Counted from the first letter of the stretch, positions 7,986-16,446 are shown. The stretch is 50,832 nt of DNA from JAHJQZ01 sp963676075 (GCA_963676075.2 CAXXNZ010000034.1:1-50832); one strand, 5' to 3'. Translations and numbers: made by a program. The notes: generated from the letters alone by a model not told the origin.

Positions 7986-9905
7986 ATGAGTGCTGCACCT
8001 GGCCGGCTTGAAGCCCGCTGGACGCCGGACGGCGACGAAAACGGGCAATTGTTGCTGTCGCTGGTCAATCTGACCGACGCCGCGCTTGCCGGCTTCCGGA
8101 TTGCCTACACTTCGCTGACGCGCAACATCGACCGCTCAAAGATCTCCAATGCCGTCTTCATGCGGCGCGACGCCAATTATCACGAATTTGCCCCGCCGGA
8201 GGGCCTGGAGCTCGCGCCGGGCGCACGCTGGGACTTTGCCGTTGCAGCGCTCCACCGCAAGCCAAACCATGTCAGCGATGGCATCTCGACAGCCTTTCTC
8301 ATCCTCGCTGATGGAACGGCCGTCGATCTCGACAGCGGCGACCTGATGCCAGAGGGCTTTGCCGCCGAGGCGGCGGGAGACCTGGTACCCGAGGGCGAAC
8401 TGACCGATCCCGTCGGCATCATGCCCTGGCCCAATTCGGTTTCGCTTTCCGATTTCGGTCCGGCGCCGGCGGCGCTGATGCCGGCAATGGGAAGCTCTGC
8501 CGAGGCGATCAAAACAATGGGCGCGGTTGCCGCGCTCGCCGCCCGGATTTTCCCCAATGACAACACGCCATTGGTTCTGGCGCCGCTCACCGGGGCACGG
8601 GAGGTCAATTTTGCCCTGAGTGCCGGTCTGGCCGAGGACGGCTACCAACTCAGCTTCGCACCCGATGCGGTGGGTCTGGCATATGGCGGCGGCAAGGGGC
8701 TGACCTACGGCCTTGTCACGCTGGCACAAATGATGCGGGCGGCGCAGCGCGAACCGGAGCGCTTTGCCTTTCCGCGCGCCGGCATGATTGCCGACGCGCC
8801 GCGCTACCAGTGGCGCGGCTGCCATCTCGACGTCTCGCGTCAGGTTTATGAGATCGACGCCGTTACCCGTTTTGTCGATATTCTCGCCTGGAACAAGCTC
8901 AATGTCCTGCACTGGCACCTGAGCGACGACGAGGGCTGGCGGCTCGAGATCAAGAGCCGTCCGGAGCTGACAAAGGCCGGTGCCATTCAGGGACCGAACG
9001 AGGCGATCCTGCCCCAGCTCGGCACCGGCGCCGAGGTGCGTGGCAACTTCTACACCCAGGATGAGGTGAAAGCGCTTGTCGCCCATGCCGGCAAGCTGCA
9101 TGTCGACATCATGCCGGAGTTCGATATCCCCGGGCACTGCGAGGCGGTGCTGGCGGCCTATCCCGAACTGGCCGATCCCGATGAGCCGACAGGCAACTAC
9201 CACTCGGTGCAGGGGTACTCCAACAACTCCCTCAACCCGGCCATCGAGGCCGTCTACGAACTTGTCGACGACGTTTTTGCCGAGGCGGTAGAGCTGTTTC
9301 CGTTCCCCTATCTTCATATCGGTGGCGACGAAGTGGCCCATGGCTCCTGGCTGGCCTCGCCGTTGGCGCAGGAGCTGATGGCGCGCGAAAACCTCCGCGG
9401 AACGATGGAGCTGCAGGCCTATTTCCTCAAGCGCGTGCAAGAGATGCTGACCGGCCACGGCAAGCTGCTGTCGGGTTGGAACGAGGTGGCGCTCGGCGGC
9501 GGCGTCGCGCCCGAGGGGACGTTGCTGATGGCCTGGGTGAAGGCCGAAGTCGGGCTGGAACTGGCCGAACTCGGCTATGACGTCGTCATGACCCCCGGTG
9601 AGGCCTATTATCTCGACATGGCCCAGTCCGAGGCATGGCGCGAACCCGGCCTGACCTGGGCCGGCATCGCGCCGCCGCAAAAGACCTATGAGTTCGAGGC
9701 CGTGGCCGAATTTCCGCCCGAACTGACCCACAGGATGAAGGGCGTACAAGGGTGTATCTGGTCGGAGAACATCACCTCACGCCAGCGCTTCAACCACATG
9801 GTTTTCCCGCGTCTCGGCGCCATTGCCGAGGCCGGCTGGACGCAAAGCGAAAACAAGAGCTGGATGCGGTTCTGCGCCCAGGCGCCGCTGATGCCGGAGC
9901 TTTAG
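7986..9905 (+). CDS. Beta-N-acetylhexosaminidase, GH20
   Basis: Glycoside hydrolase family 20 protein of 639 residues that would release terminal beta-linked GlcNAc or GalNAc. There is an N-terminal beta-sandwich (about residues 1-120), a GH20b-like alpha/beta domain, then the TIM barrel starting near 'APRYQWRGCHLDVSRQVY'. Catalytic Asp448-Glu449 sit in HIGGDE. 'LHWHLSDDEGWRLEI' and 'DIMPEFDIPGH' are typical substrate-site strands, and the end has 'GVQGCIWSENI'. No signal peptide is visible, so the enzyme is probably cytosolic and acts on imported oligosaccharides. The ATG at 7986 follows GGAGAGAC. The TAG stop is the first codon of a mosaic repeat. It is the strongest evidence that this cluster handles amino sugars. 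Confidence 0.95.
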   Translation: MSAAPGRLEARWTPDGDENGQLLLSLVNLTDAALAGFRIAYTSLTRNIDRSKISNAVFMRRDANYHEFAPPEGLELAPGARWDFAVAALHRKPNHVSDGISTAFLILADGTAVDLDSGDLMPEGFAAEAAGDLVPEGELTDPVGIMPWPNSVSLSDFGPAPAALMPAMGSSAEAIKTMGAVAALAARIFPNDNTPLVLAPLTGAREVNFALSAGLAEDGYQLSFAPDAVGLAYGGGKGLTYGLVTLAQMMRAAQREPERFAFPRAGMIADAPRYQWRGCHLDVSRQVYEIDAVTRFVDILAWNKLNVLHWHLSDDEGWRLEIKSRPELTKAGAIQGPNEAILPQLGTGAEVRGNFYTQDEVKALVAHAGKLHVDIMPEFDIPGHCEAVLAAYPELADPDEPTGNYHSVQGYSNNSLNPAIEAVYELVDDVFAEAVELFPFPYLHIGGDEVAHGSWLASPLAQELMARENLRGTMELQAYFLKRVQEMLTGHGKLLSGWNEVALGGGVAPEGTLLMAWVKAEVGLELAELGYDVVMTPGEAYYLDMAQSEAWREPGLTWAGIAPPQKTYEFEAVAEFPPELTHRMKGVQGCIWSENITSRQRFNHMVFPRLGAIAEAGWTQSENKSWMRFCAQAPLMPEL

Positions 9906-10007
9906 AGCGTTTTCAGGAAAAGTGGTTGCCGGTCTTCCGGTTCGAAAACGCGACATAACAATAGGTTAGATCATTTCGGTGTTTCCATGAAACACTGAAA
10001 TGATCTA
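9903..10007. repeat. Rhizobial-type palindromic mosaic element, copy 2
   Basis: Begins TAGAGCGTTTTC at the GH20 stop codon. It has GCGTTTTC / GAAAACGC arms, the linker CGACATAACAATAGGTTAG, and a second stem GATCATTTC...GAAATGATC. It has the same module order as the copies at 6196 and 26141. Confidence 0.87.
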
Positions 10008-10050
10008 GCAGCTGCATGCGGACGGTGTGTCGAAACAAAGGAACACGGCT

Positions 10051-11112
10051 ATGAGTTTAGCGGATATCGACACGCCGGCGGTGCTGGTCGACGAGAAAAA
10101 GGCCCGCGCCAACATAACCCGCTTTCAGGCCTATGCCGACGAACACGGCTTTGCCCTGAGACCGCACATCAAGACCCATAAGCTGCCCCTGTTCGCCAAG
10201 GCGCAGGTCGAGGCGGGGGCGGCGGGTATCAACTGCCAGAAGATCGGCGAGGCCGAGGTGATGGCCGATGCCGGGCTTTCCGATATTCTCATCACCTACA
10301 ACATCATCGGTGCGCAAAAGCTGAAACGTTTGGTGGCGCTTAACCGGCGGCTCGACCGTCTGGCGGTGACGGCGGACAGCGAGGCGGTGGTTGCCGGACT
10401 GTCGTCGGCTTTCGCTTCCGAATCTAAGCCGCTGAATGTGCTGGTCGAATGCGACACCGGCGGCGGACGCCAGGGCGTGCAGAGCCCCGAAGCGGCGGTG
10501 GCGCTTGGCGAGGTAATCGCCAATTCGCCAGGGCTGACCTTTGCCGGGCTGATGACCTATCCGAAGCCGGGCGGCGGGCCGAAGGTTCAGGCCTTCATGA
10601 GCGCCGCCAAAGCCAGCTTGGAAGGCAAGGGCATTGCCTGCCCAGTGATTTCGAGCGGCGGCACGCCGGACATGTGGAAGGCGCACGAGGTGCCGGTCAT
10701 CACCGAATATCGCGCCGGCACCTATATCTATTACGACCGTTCGATGATCGCCGCCGGAGCAGGGAGCTACGAGGATTGCGCGCTGACGGTGCTGGCGAGC
10801 GTCGTTTCCACGCCGACCCCGGACCGCGCCATCATCGATGCTGGCTCGAAAGTGCTGACCTCGGACCTGCTCGGCCTGATTGGTCATGGCCACGTGCTCG
10901 GGCGCGACGATCTCACCATCATCGGCCTCAACGAGGAACATGGAATCGTCCGGACCGAAGACGGTAAACCGACCGGCCTCACGGTTGGCGACCGGCTGCG
11001 CATCGTTCCCAACCATTGCTGTGTCGTCTCCAACATGGTCGACGCCGTGGTGCTGGTCGATGGCGAGAGCTGGCGCGAAGTGCCGGTGGCGGCGCGCGGC
11101 AAGGTGAAATAA
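10051..11112 (+). CDS. DSD1 family PLP enzyme (D-serine dehydratase/D-threonine aldolase-like)
   Basis: Fold-type III PLP enzyme of 353 residues. 'DTPAVLVDE' opens the alanine-racemase-like barrel, and the PLP-binding lysine is Lys41 in RPHIKTHK. The C-terminal beta domain holds the metal site 'NHCCVVSN' (His322-Cys323), characteristic of eukaryotic-type D-serine dehydratase and D-threonine aldolase. 'TPDMWKAHEV' and 'EYRAGTYIYYDR' are also typical. The reaction is either D-serine to pyruvate (via 2-aminoacrylate) or D-threonine retro-aldol cleavage; these cannot be separated here. I chose the ATG at 10051 with AAAGGAA upstream. Together with RidA it suggests D-amino-acid breakdown linked to amino-sugar or glycopeptide use. 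Confidence 0.88.
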   Translation: MSLADIDTPAVLVDEKKARANITRFQAYADEHGFALRPHIKTHKLPLFAKAQVEAGAAGINCQKIGEAEVMADAGLSDILITYNIIGAQKLKRLVALNRRLDRLAVTADSEAVVAGLSSAFASESKPLNVLVECDTGGGRQGVQSPEAAVALGEVIANSPGLTFAGLMTYPKPGGGPKVQAFMSAAKASLEGKGIACPVISSGGTPDMWKAHEVPVITEYRAGTYIYYDRSMIAAGAGSYEDCALTVLASVVSTPTPDRAIIDAGSKVLTSDLLGLIGHGHVLGRDDLTIIGLNEEHGIVRTEDGKPTGLTVGDRLRIVPNHCCVVSNMVDAVVLVDGESWREVPVAARGKVK

Positions 11113-11179
11113 AGCGCACCAGAAAGACCGCTTTCTGACGGTTTCTGGAAATTTCTGGACGTTTCCTGTCGCTCACGAT

Positions 11180-11229
11180 GTCATTGCGAGCGAAGCGAAG
11201 CAATCGATCCCTTTGCGCTTCGCAATGAC
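11180..11229. repeat. Dispersed hairpin repeat (GTCATTGCGAGCGAAGCG type)
   Basis: GTCATTGCGAGCGAAGCG at the left pairs with CGCTTCGCAATGAC at the right around a short centre. It lies in the gap between two convergent genes. This sequence type recurs in many bacterial genomes as a small palindromic repeat and could also end transcription from both sides. Confidence 0.7.
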
Positions 11230-11250
11230 GGCGGTGGTGTGCGCGTGCCG

Positions 11251-11859
11251 TCAGGCCTTTGCAGACGAGAGCGCTGCCATGGCTTCTTTTGCTCGCGCGC
11301 CGACCTCGTCCGCCGGACGTCCCGGCTTGTAGAGGAACGTCCCGAGCCCGAAGCCATTGCAGCCGGCGTCGAGATAGATGCCGAAATTGTCGGGCGAGAC
11401 ACCGCCGACGCCGAGGATCGGCAGTTCCGGCGGCAACACGGCCCGGATCGCCTTGATATGGCCCGGCCCGACGGTGTCGGCGGGGAAGATCTTTAGTGCC
11501 GTGGCGCCGGCGTGCAGGGCCGCAAAGGCCTCGGTGGGGGTCATCACGCCGGGATAAGAGCCGAGGCCCCGCCGGCGCGTTTCGGCGATGATTTCGGTGT
11601 CGCAATTTGGCGACACGATGAACCGCGCCCCGGCTGCTTCTACCGCATCAAGTTCGTCGAGCGTCACCACCGTGCCGGCGCCGATGCTGGCGCGGTCGGC
11701 GAAGGCCTTGGAGGCACGGGCGATGCTGGTCAAGACCTCTGGCGAGTTCATCGGCACCTCGATCTGGGTGATGCCGGCGGCAATCAGCGCCTTGCAGACA
11801 GGTTCGATCTCGGCGGGAGTGATGCCGCGCAGGATGGCGACGACGATAGGAGCGGTCAT
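11251..11859 (-). CDS. dgoA: 2-dehydro-3-deoxy-6-phosphogalactonate aldolase (KDPG-aldolase family)
   Basis: Class I aldolase of 202 residues; the family splits 2-keto-3-deoxy-6-phospho-galactonate or -gluconate into pyruvate and glyceraldehyde-3-phosphate. Family signs are 'VAILRGITPAE', 'IEVPMNSPE' with the catalytic Glu, 'IGAGTVV', 'IVSPNCD', 'YPGVMTPTEAF', the Schiff-base Lys in 'TALKIFPA', and 'LPILGVGGVSPDNF'. The SPN in place of the SPG seen in KDPG-specific enzymes and the overall pattern fit DgoA better than Eda. I chose the ATG at 11859 over an upstream TTG. The gene follows the GH51 gene on the same strand with a 78-base gap. It may serve sugar acids derived from the cluster's substrates. 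Confidence 0.85.
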   Translation of the reverse strand: MTAPIVVAILRGITPAEIEPVCKALIAAGITQIEVPMNSPEVLTSIARASKAFADRASIGAGTVVTLDELDAVEAAGARFIVSPNCDTEIIAETRRRGLGSYPGVMTPTEAFAALHAGATALKIFPADTVGPGHIKAIRAVLPPELPILGVGGVSPDNFGIYLDAGCNGFGLGTFLYKPGRPADEVGARAKEAMAALSSAKA

Positions 11860-11937
11860 GATAGGCAATTTCCGATGTCAGCTATGAGCTTGCCGCACTT
11901 TAGCACGGTGCCGATCGATTCCGTCACGGTGTATCCG

Positions 11938-13407
11938 TCATGCCGGTACGCTCAACATGCACAAGCTGTGCGGCGGGATGAGATAGGCGCCGTCTTTGTC
12001 CTCAAGCATCAGCTTGCGCGGCGTGACGGCGTCGGGGGCAGCGATGGAGTTGAAGGCATCGGGAGAGTCTCCATCCAGCACAATCGCCTCGCGGACACCG
12101 CTCAGCTTGTGACCATCGAGTTCGATCATGCAGGGTAGAGCTGTGTCCGGATTTCGGTTGGCGATCGCTATTGTCGTGCCGGATGCATCGGCGCTGACAA
12201 GAGCTTCGAGCGCCGCGATGCCATGCCCGTCCTTTTCGAGTATTGGGCCGGCAATGCGGCTGTCGACAATCCACTCGCGGGTCATCTCGACATAGAGCTT
12301 CATGGCGTGAAAGCTCGTGCGCTTGACCAAGCCTTCGGGATGAACGTGGAGCGGTCCACGGGCGTTGACGCTGGGTGAGACATTGGCCATGGCGACGATA
12401 TCGGCATTGCGCAGGCAGGCGTTGAAAAAGGCCGCCGAGAACAGGGCATCGGCCATGGTGTAGGTTGCATCGATGTCGTTGCGGTCGCGCGCCGCGATGG
12501 CGTCCGGGCCATTGCCCTCGGGATGGTGCCAGCCCCGCAAATTCCATTCGTCGAAGGCGATCTTCACCTTGTCGGCAAAGCCAGCCGAGGCAATGGTCGA
12601 ACGACTGGCGGCAATGGACTTTTCCGGGCCGTCGCACTGCATCACGGCGCTGAGATAGTCCGCCGGCTCGTCCTTGAGCCAGAGCGGATCCCAGTAATCA
12701 TGGATGGAAACCAGATCAAGATAACGTCCGGCCTTCTTGAGTAGAGCATGGGTCCACTCGGTGTCGGGTACGGCGGCGGCGCTGAGGATGATGGTCTCGT
12801 CGACCGCCCGCATCATCTTGGCCGACTCGGCGACATAGGGGCCCCATTCGGCAACGGTCTTGGCGCCGATCTGCCAGTCGCCGTAGCTTTCGTTGCCGAT
12901 GCCCCAATAGCGCACGCCGAACGGAGAATCATTGCCATTGGCGCGGCGCATTTCGGCATAGCGGGTCGCGTAGGCGCCGTTGCAGTATTCGACCCAATTG
13001 CTCATTTCCTCCGGCGTGCCGTTGCCGCCATTGGTACAAATATAGGGCTCGCACCCGACCTCGCGGCACCAGGCGATGAACTCGTCGGTGCCGAACGTGT
13101 TGGGCTCGGGCACGCGCCAGGCCTTGTTGTAGGAGGCGAGGCGATTCGGTCCGACGGCCTCGTGCCAGTGGTAATCGGAAACGAAATTGCCGCCCGGCCA
13201 GCGCATGACGGGTGCCCGCAATTCCTTCATTGCCTCGATGACGTCGCGCCTGAAGCCGTGCTCATCGCTCAGGGGCGAGCCGGGATCGAACAACCCGCCA
13301 TAGATCTGACGGTGAAAATGCTCGATGAAATGGCCGAAGATATTTCGGTCCCAGCGCTGCCGCCCGAAGCGGGCATCCGCCACCAGAGTGGCGTTCTGAT
13401 TGGTCAT
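11938..13407 (-). CDS. Alpha-L-arabinofuranosidase, GH51
   Basis: Retaining arabinofuranosidase of 489 residues. The barrel begins with 'NIFGHFIEHFHRQIYGG', 'MRWPGGNFVSDYHW' is near residues 68-82, the acid/base is Glu173 in GIGNES, 'SIHDYW' is near 234, and the nucleophile is Glu287 in FDEWN. The C-terminal beta-sandwich ends 'SLCMLSVPA'. No signal peptide is present, so it acts in the cytosol on imported arabinosides. I chose the ATG at 13407 because GGGAGGAGC lies just upstream and the conserved N-terminus starts there. It is divergent from the LacI regulator and its transporter, whose tandem operator lies between them, so joint control is plausible. Confidence 0.95.
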   Translation of the reverse strand: MTNQNATLVADARFGRQRWDRNIFGHFIEHFHRQIYGGLFDPGSPLSDEHGFRRDVIEAMKELRAPVMRWPGGNFVSDYHWHEAVGPNRLASYNKAWRVPEPNTFGTDEFIAWCREVGCEPYICTNGGNGTPEEMSNWVEYCNGAYATRYAEMRRANGNDSPFGVRYWGIGNESYGDWQIGAKTVAEWGPYVAESAKMMRAVDETIILSAAAVPDTEWTHALLKKAGRYLDLVSIHDYWDPLWLKDEPADYLSAVMQCDGPEKSIAASRSTIASAGFADKVKIAFDEWNLRGWHHPEGNGPDAIAARDRNDIDATYTMADALFSAAFFNACLRNADIVAMANVSPSVNARGPLHVHPEGLVKRTSFHAMKLYVEMTREWIVDSRIAGPILEKDGHGIAALEALVSADASGTTIAIANRNPDTALPCMIELDGHKLSGVREAIVLDGDSPDAFNSIAAPDAVTPRKLMLEDKDGAYLIPPHSLCMLSVPA

Positions 13408-13421
13408 TCTCGCTCCTCCCG

Positions 13422-13466
13422 CGGACGTTCGGCAAAAGTGGAAGCCACTTTCCCGCTTCGAACGTG
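13422..13466. repeat. Short palindrome related to mosaic-repeat module A
   Basis: ACGTTC (13425-13430) pairs with GAACGT (13460-13465), with an inner AAAGTGGAAGCCACTTT hairpin. The AAAAGTGG core is shared with the full mosaic elements at 6196, 9903 and 26141. It lies directly upstream of the GH51 gene. Confidence 0.65.
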
Positions 13467-13469
13467 CGG

Positions 13470-13631
13470 TCACTTGAAGATCTGTCCCGGCGCTTTGGCC
13501 GAATTCTTGTCTTTGCTGACAATGCGATAGCGCGGGTGGGCCGGCAAGGTGAACGGGGGCAAATGCCCTGCGGCAGATGACGCCGGCATGTGGAAAACGG
13601 GGCAGGGGATCTGTTCAATCCGTCGCCGCAT
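13470..13631 (-). CDS. Possible small ORF, unknown function
   Basis: A 53-codon reading frame on the minus strand (MRRRIEQIPCPVFHMP at the start, ending KAPGQIFK) fills part of the gap between the GH51 gene and the LacI promoter. Its basic C-terminal part (HPRYRIVSKDKNSAK) looks more protein-like than the alternatives in this stretch. No clear ribosome-binding site is seen and I recognise no family. It could be a real small protein, the end of a decayed gene, or chance. Confidence 0.25.
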   Translation of the reverse strand: MRRRIEQIPCPVFHMPASSAAGHLPPFTLPAHPRYRIVSKDKNSAKAPGQIFK

Positions 13632-13777
13632 CCCGTCGTCGCGCTTTGCGCGTTAAGGGCAGGGCACCGAGGCGGCTTTCCCACAGGCGTCCTCAATGAG
13701 CGTTTCGTGGAAACCCCGGATTTCTCGAGGTATTTGGGCGATTTGAGCAGGTTTGCGGCGGTTCGGCTGCGATTCTC

Positions 13778-13806
13778 TTGACTCACAGAACCGCCCTCTC
13801 TAGAAA
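13778..13806 (+). promoter_or_regulatory. Sigma-70-type promoter for the lacI-transporter operon
   Basis: TTGACT at 13778-13783, a spacer of exactly 17 bases, then TAGAAA at 13801-13806. The -10 end touches the tandem palindromes that follow. The LacI gene starts 88 bases downstream. Confidence 0.6.
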
Positions 13807-13835
13807 TGACACCGATGTCATGACATCGATGTCAT
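13806..13835. promoter_or_regulatory. Tandem palindromic operator for the LacI-family regulator
   Basis: ATGACACCGATGTCAT (13806-13821, one mismatch between half-sites) and ATGACATCGATGTCAT (13820-13835, perfect 16-bp palindrome) overlap by two bases. Both have a central CG, as LacI-family operators usually do. They lie at the -10 end of the promoter, 58 bases ahead of the LacI start, which suits autorepression. Confidence 0.75.
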
Positions 13836-13893
13836 TCCAAATATGGATGGCCGGTGTCGACGTGAGGAGCATGGGGCATCAACGGAGGAAGAC

Positions 13894-14982
13894 GTGTCGA
13901 CCATCTACGATGTTGCGCGGGAAGCGGGCGTTTCGCCCAAGACCGTATCGCGGGTTCTCAACGGTGATGCGCCGGTGAGGCAGTCGACGCGCGACCGTGT
14001 CGAGGCAGCCATCTCCAAGCTTGATTTCGTCCGCTCCCATGCCGCCCGTACCATGCGTTCGCAGCGTTCCGGGCTGATCGGAATTATCACCGGCGCCATT
14101 TCGACCTCGCCCGGACCGGGCGAGCCGGCGGGCCTGCCGGACATCCATATCGTCCAGGGCGCGCAGCGCATTTTCGCCCAGGAAGGCATGACCACCCTCA
14201 TTTCCGACACCGGCGGCCGGCTCGATCGTGTGCCGGAGCTGGTGCAGACCCTGCTCGAACACCGTGTCGAAGGGCTGGTCTACGTCGCCGAATTCCACCA
14301 GAAGGTGACCTTCCCGAGGCGGGGCGCCGCCGATCGACTGGTCCTTGTCAATTGCTACGATGACGCTGGAACGCCGGCCGTGTTGCCCGATGACAAGAGT
14401 GGGCAGCACGCGCTGACCGCCGGTCTTATCGCGCGCGGCCACGTCCGCATCGGCTTTCTGACCCTGCCTGAGCGCCAGGCGGCGCAGCCCCTGCGGCTTG
14501 CGGGGCACAAGGCGGCGCTCGCGGAAGCCGGCATTGCCTTCGATCCGGCTCTCGTTATTCCAGCCGCCTTGCTCGATCCGCTCCACGAATACGATCTGTT
14601 ATGGGACGCGCTCGACCGGTTGCTTACGCTCGACGAGCCGCCGACCGTGATCTGCTGCGCCAACGACAAGATGGCGATGCGCGTCTACGGGCTGCTGCGC
14701 GACCGCGGCCTTCGCGTGCCCGACCAGATATCGGTCACCGGTTACGACGACTACCGCATCATTTCCAATTTTCTGCACCCCGGCCTGTCGACTGTCGTCC
14801 TGCCTTACGAGGCAATGGGCGCGCGCGCCGCGCAGAAGCTCCTGCGCATCATCAGGGGCGAACCTGATTCCAGCACGGCCGGCATCGAGCTGGTCGCTGG
14901 ACCGCCGGTCTGGCGGGAGTCAGTCCTCAGCCAGACCTCAAAGATAGTGGAATTTCAATCCAACGGGAGGAAAACGACGTGA
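13894..14982 (+). CDS. LacI family transcriptional regulator
   Basis: Regulator of 362 residues. The N-terminal LacI HTH begins 'STIYDVAREAGVSPKTVSRVLNG', where the recognition helix VSPKTVSRVLNG is at about residues 12-23. The hinge region 'RSHAARTMRSQRSGLIGII' is at about 43-62, and a periplasmic-binding-protein-like effector domain follows, with 'CANDKMAMRVYGLLRDRGLRVPDQISVTGYDD' type strands. I chose the GTG at 13894 (GGAGG five bases upstream); upstream in-frame codons would add a non-conserved tail. It is the first gene of the transporter operon and its TGA overlaps the next GTG (GTGA). The tandem palindrome just upstream is its likely operator, and it may also control the divergent GH51 gene. 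The effector is unknown. Confidence 0.92.
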   Translation: MSTIYDVAREAGVSPKTVSRVLNGDAPVRQSTRDRVEAAISKLDFVRSHAARTMRSQRSGLIGIITGAISTSPGPGEPAGLPDIHIVQGAQRIFAQEGMTTLISDTGGRLDRVPELVQTLLEHRVEGLVYVAEFHQKVTFPRRGAADRLVLVNCYDDAGTPAVLPDDKSGQHALTAGLIARGHVRIGFLTLPERQAAQPLRLAGHKAALAEAGIAFDPALVIPAALLDPLHEYDLLWDALDRLLTLDEPPTVICCANDKMAMRVYGLLRDRGLRVPDQISVTGYDDYRIISNFLHPGLSTVVLPYEAMGARAAQKLLRIIRGEPDSSTAGIELVAGPPVWRESVLSQTSKIVEFQSNGRKTT

Positions 14983-16238
14983 ACAAGATTTCCCTTTTCG
15001 CAGGCGCATTGCTGCTCGGGACTGCCCTTTCGGGTGGCGCCTTCGCCGCAACCGGCCTTTCCATGTGGTACCACGGTGCTGGCAACGAGGTTGAGGGCAA
15101 GCTGATCAATCAGATCGTCGACGACTTCAACGCGTCTCAGTCCGACTGGGCCGTCACCGTCGAGAGCTTCCCCCAGGAAAGCTACAACGACTCCGTCACC
15201 GCTGCGGCGCTGGCCGGCAATCTGCCCGACATCCTCGACATGGACGGGCCGAACATGCCGAATTGGGCGTGGTCCGGTTACGTTCAGCCCCTGCCGATCG
15301 ATGAGGCCAAAATCGCCGACTTCCTGCCCGGCACCAAGGGTATCTGGGACGGCAAGCTCTACTCCATCGGTCTGTGGGACGCCGCCGTGGCGCTTTATGC
15401 CCGCAAGTCGACGCTCGATGAGCTCGGCCTCCGCGTGCCGACCCTCGACAAGCCGTGGGACAAGGAAGAGTTCATGGCCGCGCTCGATGCCGCCAAGGCC
15501 TCGGGCAAGTACAAATATGCGCTCGATCTCGGCATGAACGACCAGGGCGAATGGTATCCGTATGCCTATTCGCCGTTCCTGCAGTCGTTTGGCGGCGATA
15601 TCGTCGACCGCTCGACCTACAAGACCGCCGAAGGCGCTCTGAATGGCGAAGCCGCCATGGAGTTCGGCGACTGGTGGCAGAAGCTGTTCGCCGACGGCTA
15701 TGCTCCCGGCACCTCCGAGAGCCCGGCCGACCAGACCAACGGCTTCATCGACGGGTCCTTCGCCTTCCAGTGGAACGGCAACTGGCGCGCCGTCGCCACG
15801 ATGGACGCGGTCGATGACGTGATGTTCCTGCCCGCGCCCGATTTTGGCCACGGCAGCAAGATCGGCGCCGGTTCCTGGCAGTTCGGCGTTTCGGCCAAGT
15901 CCGAGAATCCGGACGGCGCGGCGGCCTTCATCGAGTTCGCGCTTCAGGACAAGTACCTGGCGGCGTTCTCGGATGCCATCGGACTCATCCCCGCCACCGC
16001 ATCGGCGGCCCAGATGACCAAAAACTACAAGGATGGCGGTCCGCTGGCCGTGTTCTTCGACCTGTCCAAGGCCCAGGCGATGCTGCGTCCGGTCACCCCG
16101 GGCTATGTCGTTGAAGCCAAGGTCTTCACCAAGGCGCTCGCCGACATCGCCAATGGCGCTGATGTCGCCGATACGCTCGATGCGGCCGTCGACGAGATCG
16201 ACGCCGACATCCAGAAGAACAACGGTTACGGCCACTAG
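14979..16238 (+). CDS. Extracellular sugar-binding protein of ABC importer
   Basis: Family 1 solute-binding protein of 419 residues with a Sec signal peptide (about residues 1-23, ending GGAFA-A). The mature protein starts 'TGLSMWYHGAGNE' and shows the family pattern: 'AALAGNLPDILDMDGPNMPNWAW' near residues 70-95, 'ALYARKSTLDELG', and 'FIDGSFAFQWNGNWR' in the second lobe. The GTG start at 14979 overlaps the LacI stop by four bases and has GGGAGG upstream. It delivers the substrate to the two permeases downstream. The aromatic-rich segments suit an oligosaccharide ligand; the neighbouring glycosidases suggest an arabinoside or fructoside. Confidence 0.9.
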   Translation: MNKISLFAGALLLGTALSGGAFAATGLSMWYHGAGNEVEGKLINQIVDDFNASQSDWAVTVESFPQESYNDSVTAAALAGNLPDILDMDGPNMPNWAWSGYVQPLPIDEAKIADFLPGTKGIWDGKLYSIGLWDAAVALYARKSTLDELGLRVPTLDKPWDKEEFMAALDAAKASGKYKYALDLGMNDQGEWYPYAYSPFLQSFGGDIVDRSTYKTAEGALNGEAAMEFGDWWQKLFADGYAPGTSESPADQTNGFIDGSFAFQWNGNWRAVATMDAVDDVMFLPAPDFGHGSKIGAGSWQFGVSAKSENPDGAAAFIEFALQDKYLAAFSDAIGLIPATASAAQMTKNYKDGGPLAVFFDLSKAQAMLRPVTPGYVVEAKVFTKALADIANGADVADTLDAAVDEIDADIQKNNGYGH

Positions 16239-16258
16239 TTTCTTCCTGACCTCCCAGT

Positions 16259-16292
16259 GGGTCCGCGCTGACGCGGGCGCGGACCCCTTTTT
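16259..16292 (+). terminator. Terminator-like hairpin after the binding-protein gene
   Basis: GGGTCCGCGC (16259-16268) pairs perfectly with GCGCGGACCC (16277-16286) over an 8-base loop and is followed by CTTTTT. It looks like an intrinsic terminator; as the permease genes continue on the same strand it is probably an attenuating signal that lowers their expression relative to the binding protein. Confidence 0.75.
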
Positions 16293-16330
16293 CGTTCGGT
16301 CGAGCCTTCGCGTCCGATGCGACGCGCGGG

Positions 16331-16376
16331 GCAGAGTTCTGGAAAAGTGAGCGTCACTTTTCCGGTTCGCACACCA
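16331..16376. repeat. Short palindrome related to mosaic-repeat module A
   Basis: GGAAAAGTGA pairs with TCACTTTTCC around GCG (16341-16363), followed by GGTTCGCACACCAAAG. This is the AAAAGTG...CACTTTT form of the mosaic repeat found elsewhere in the window, placed between the binding-protein and permease genes. Confidence 0.6.
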
Positions 16377-16446
16377 AAGCAATCAAGAACCCGGCTCGCG
16401 CGCTCCGAACAGATGAGCGCATGAGCCACAAAGCCGGAGCGATCCG

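Noticed and set aside
8136..9749. 537-codon minus-strand frame opposite the GH20 gene
   Set aside because: Antisense shadow. The plus strand holds catalytic HIGGDE and other GH20 motifs, while the minus translation shows none of any family.
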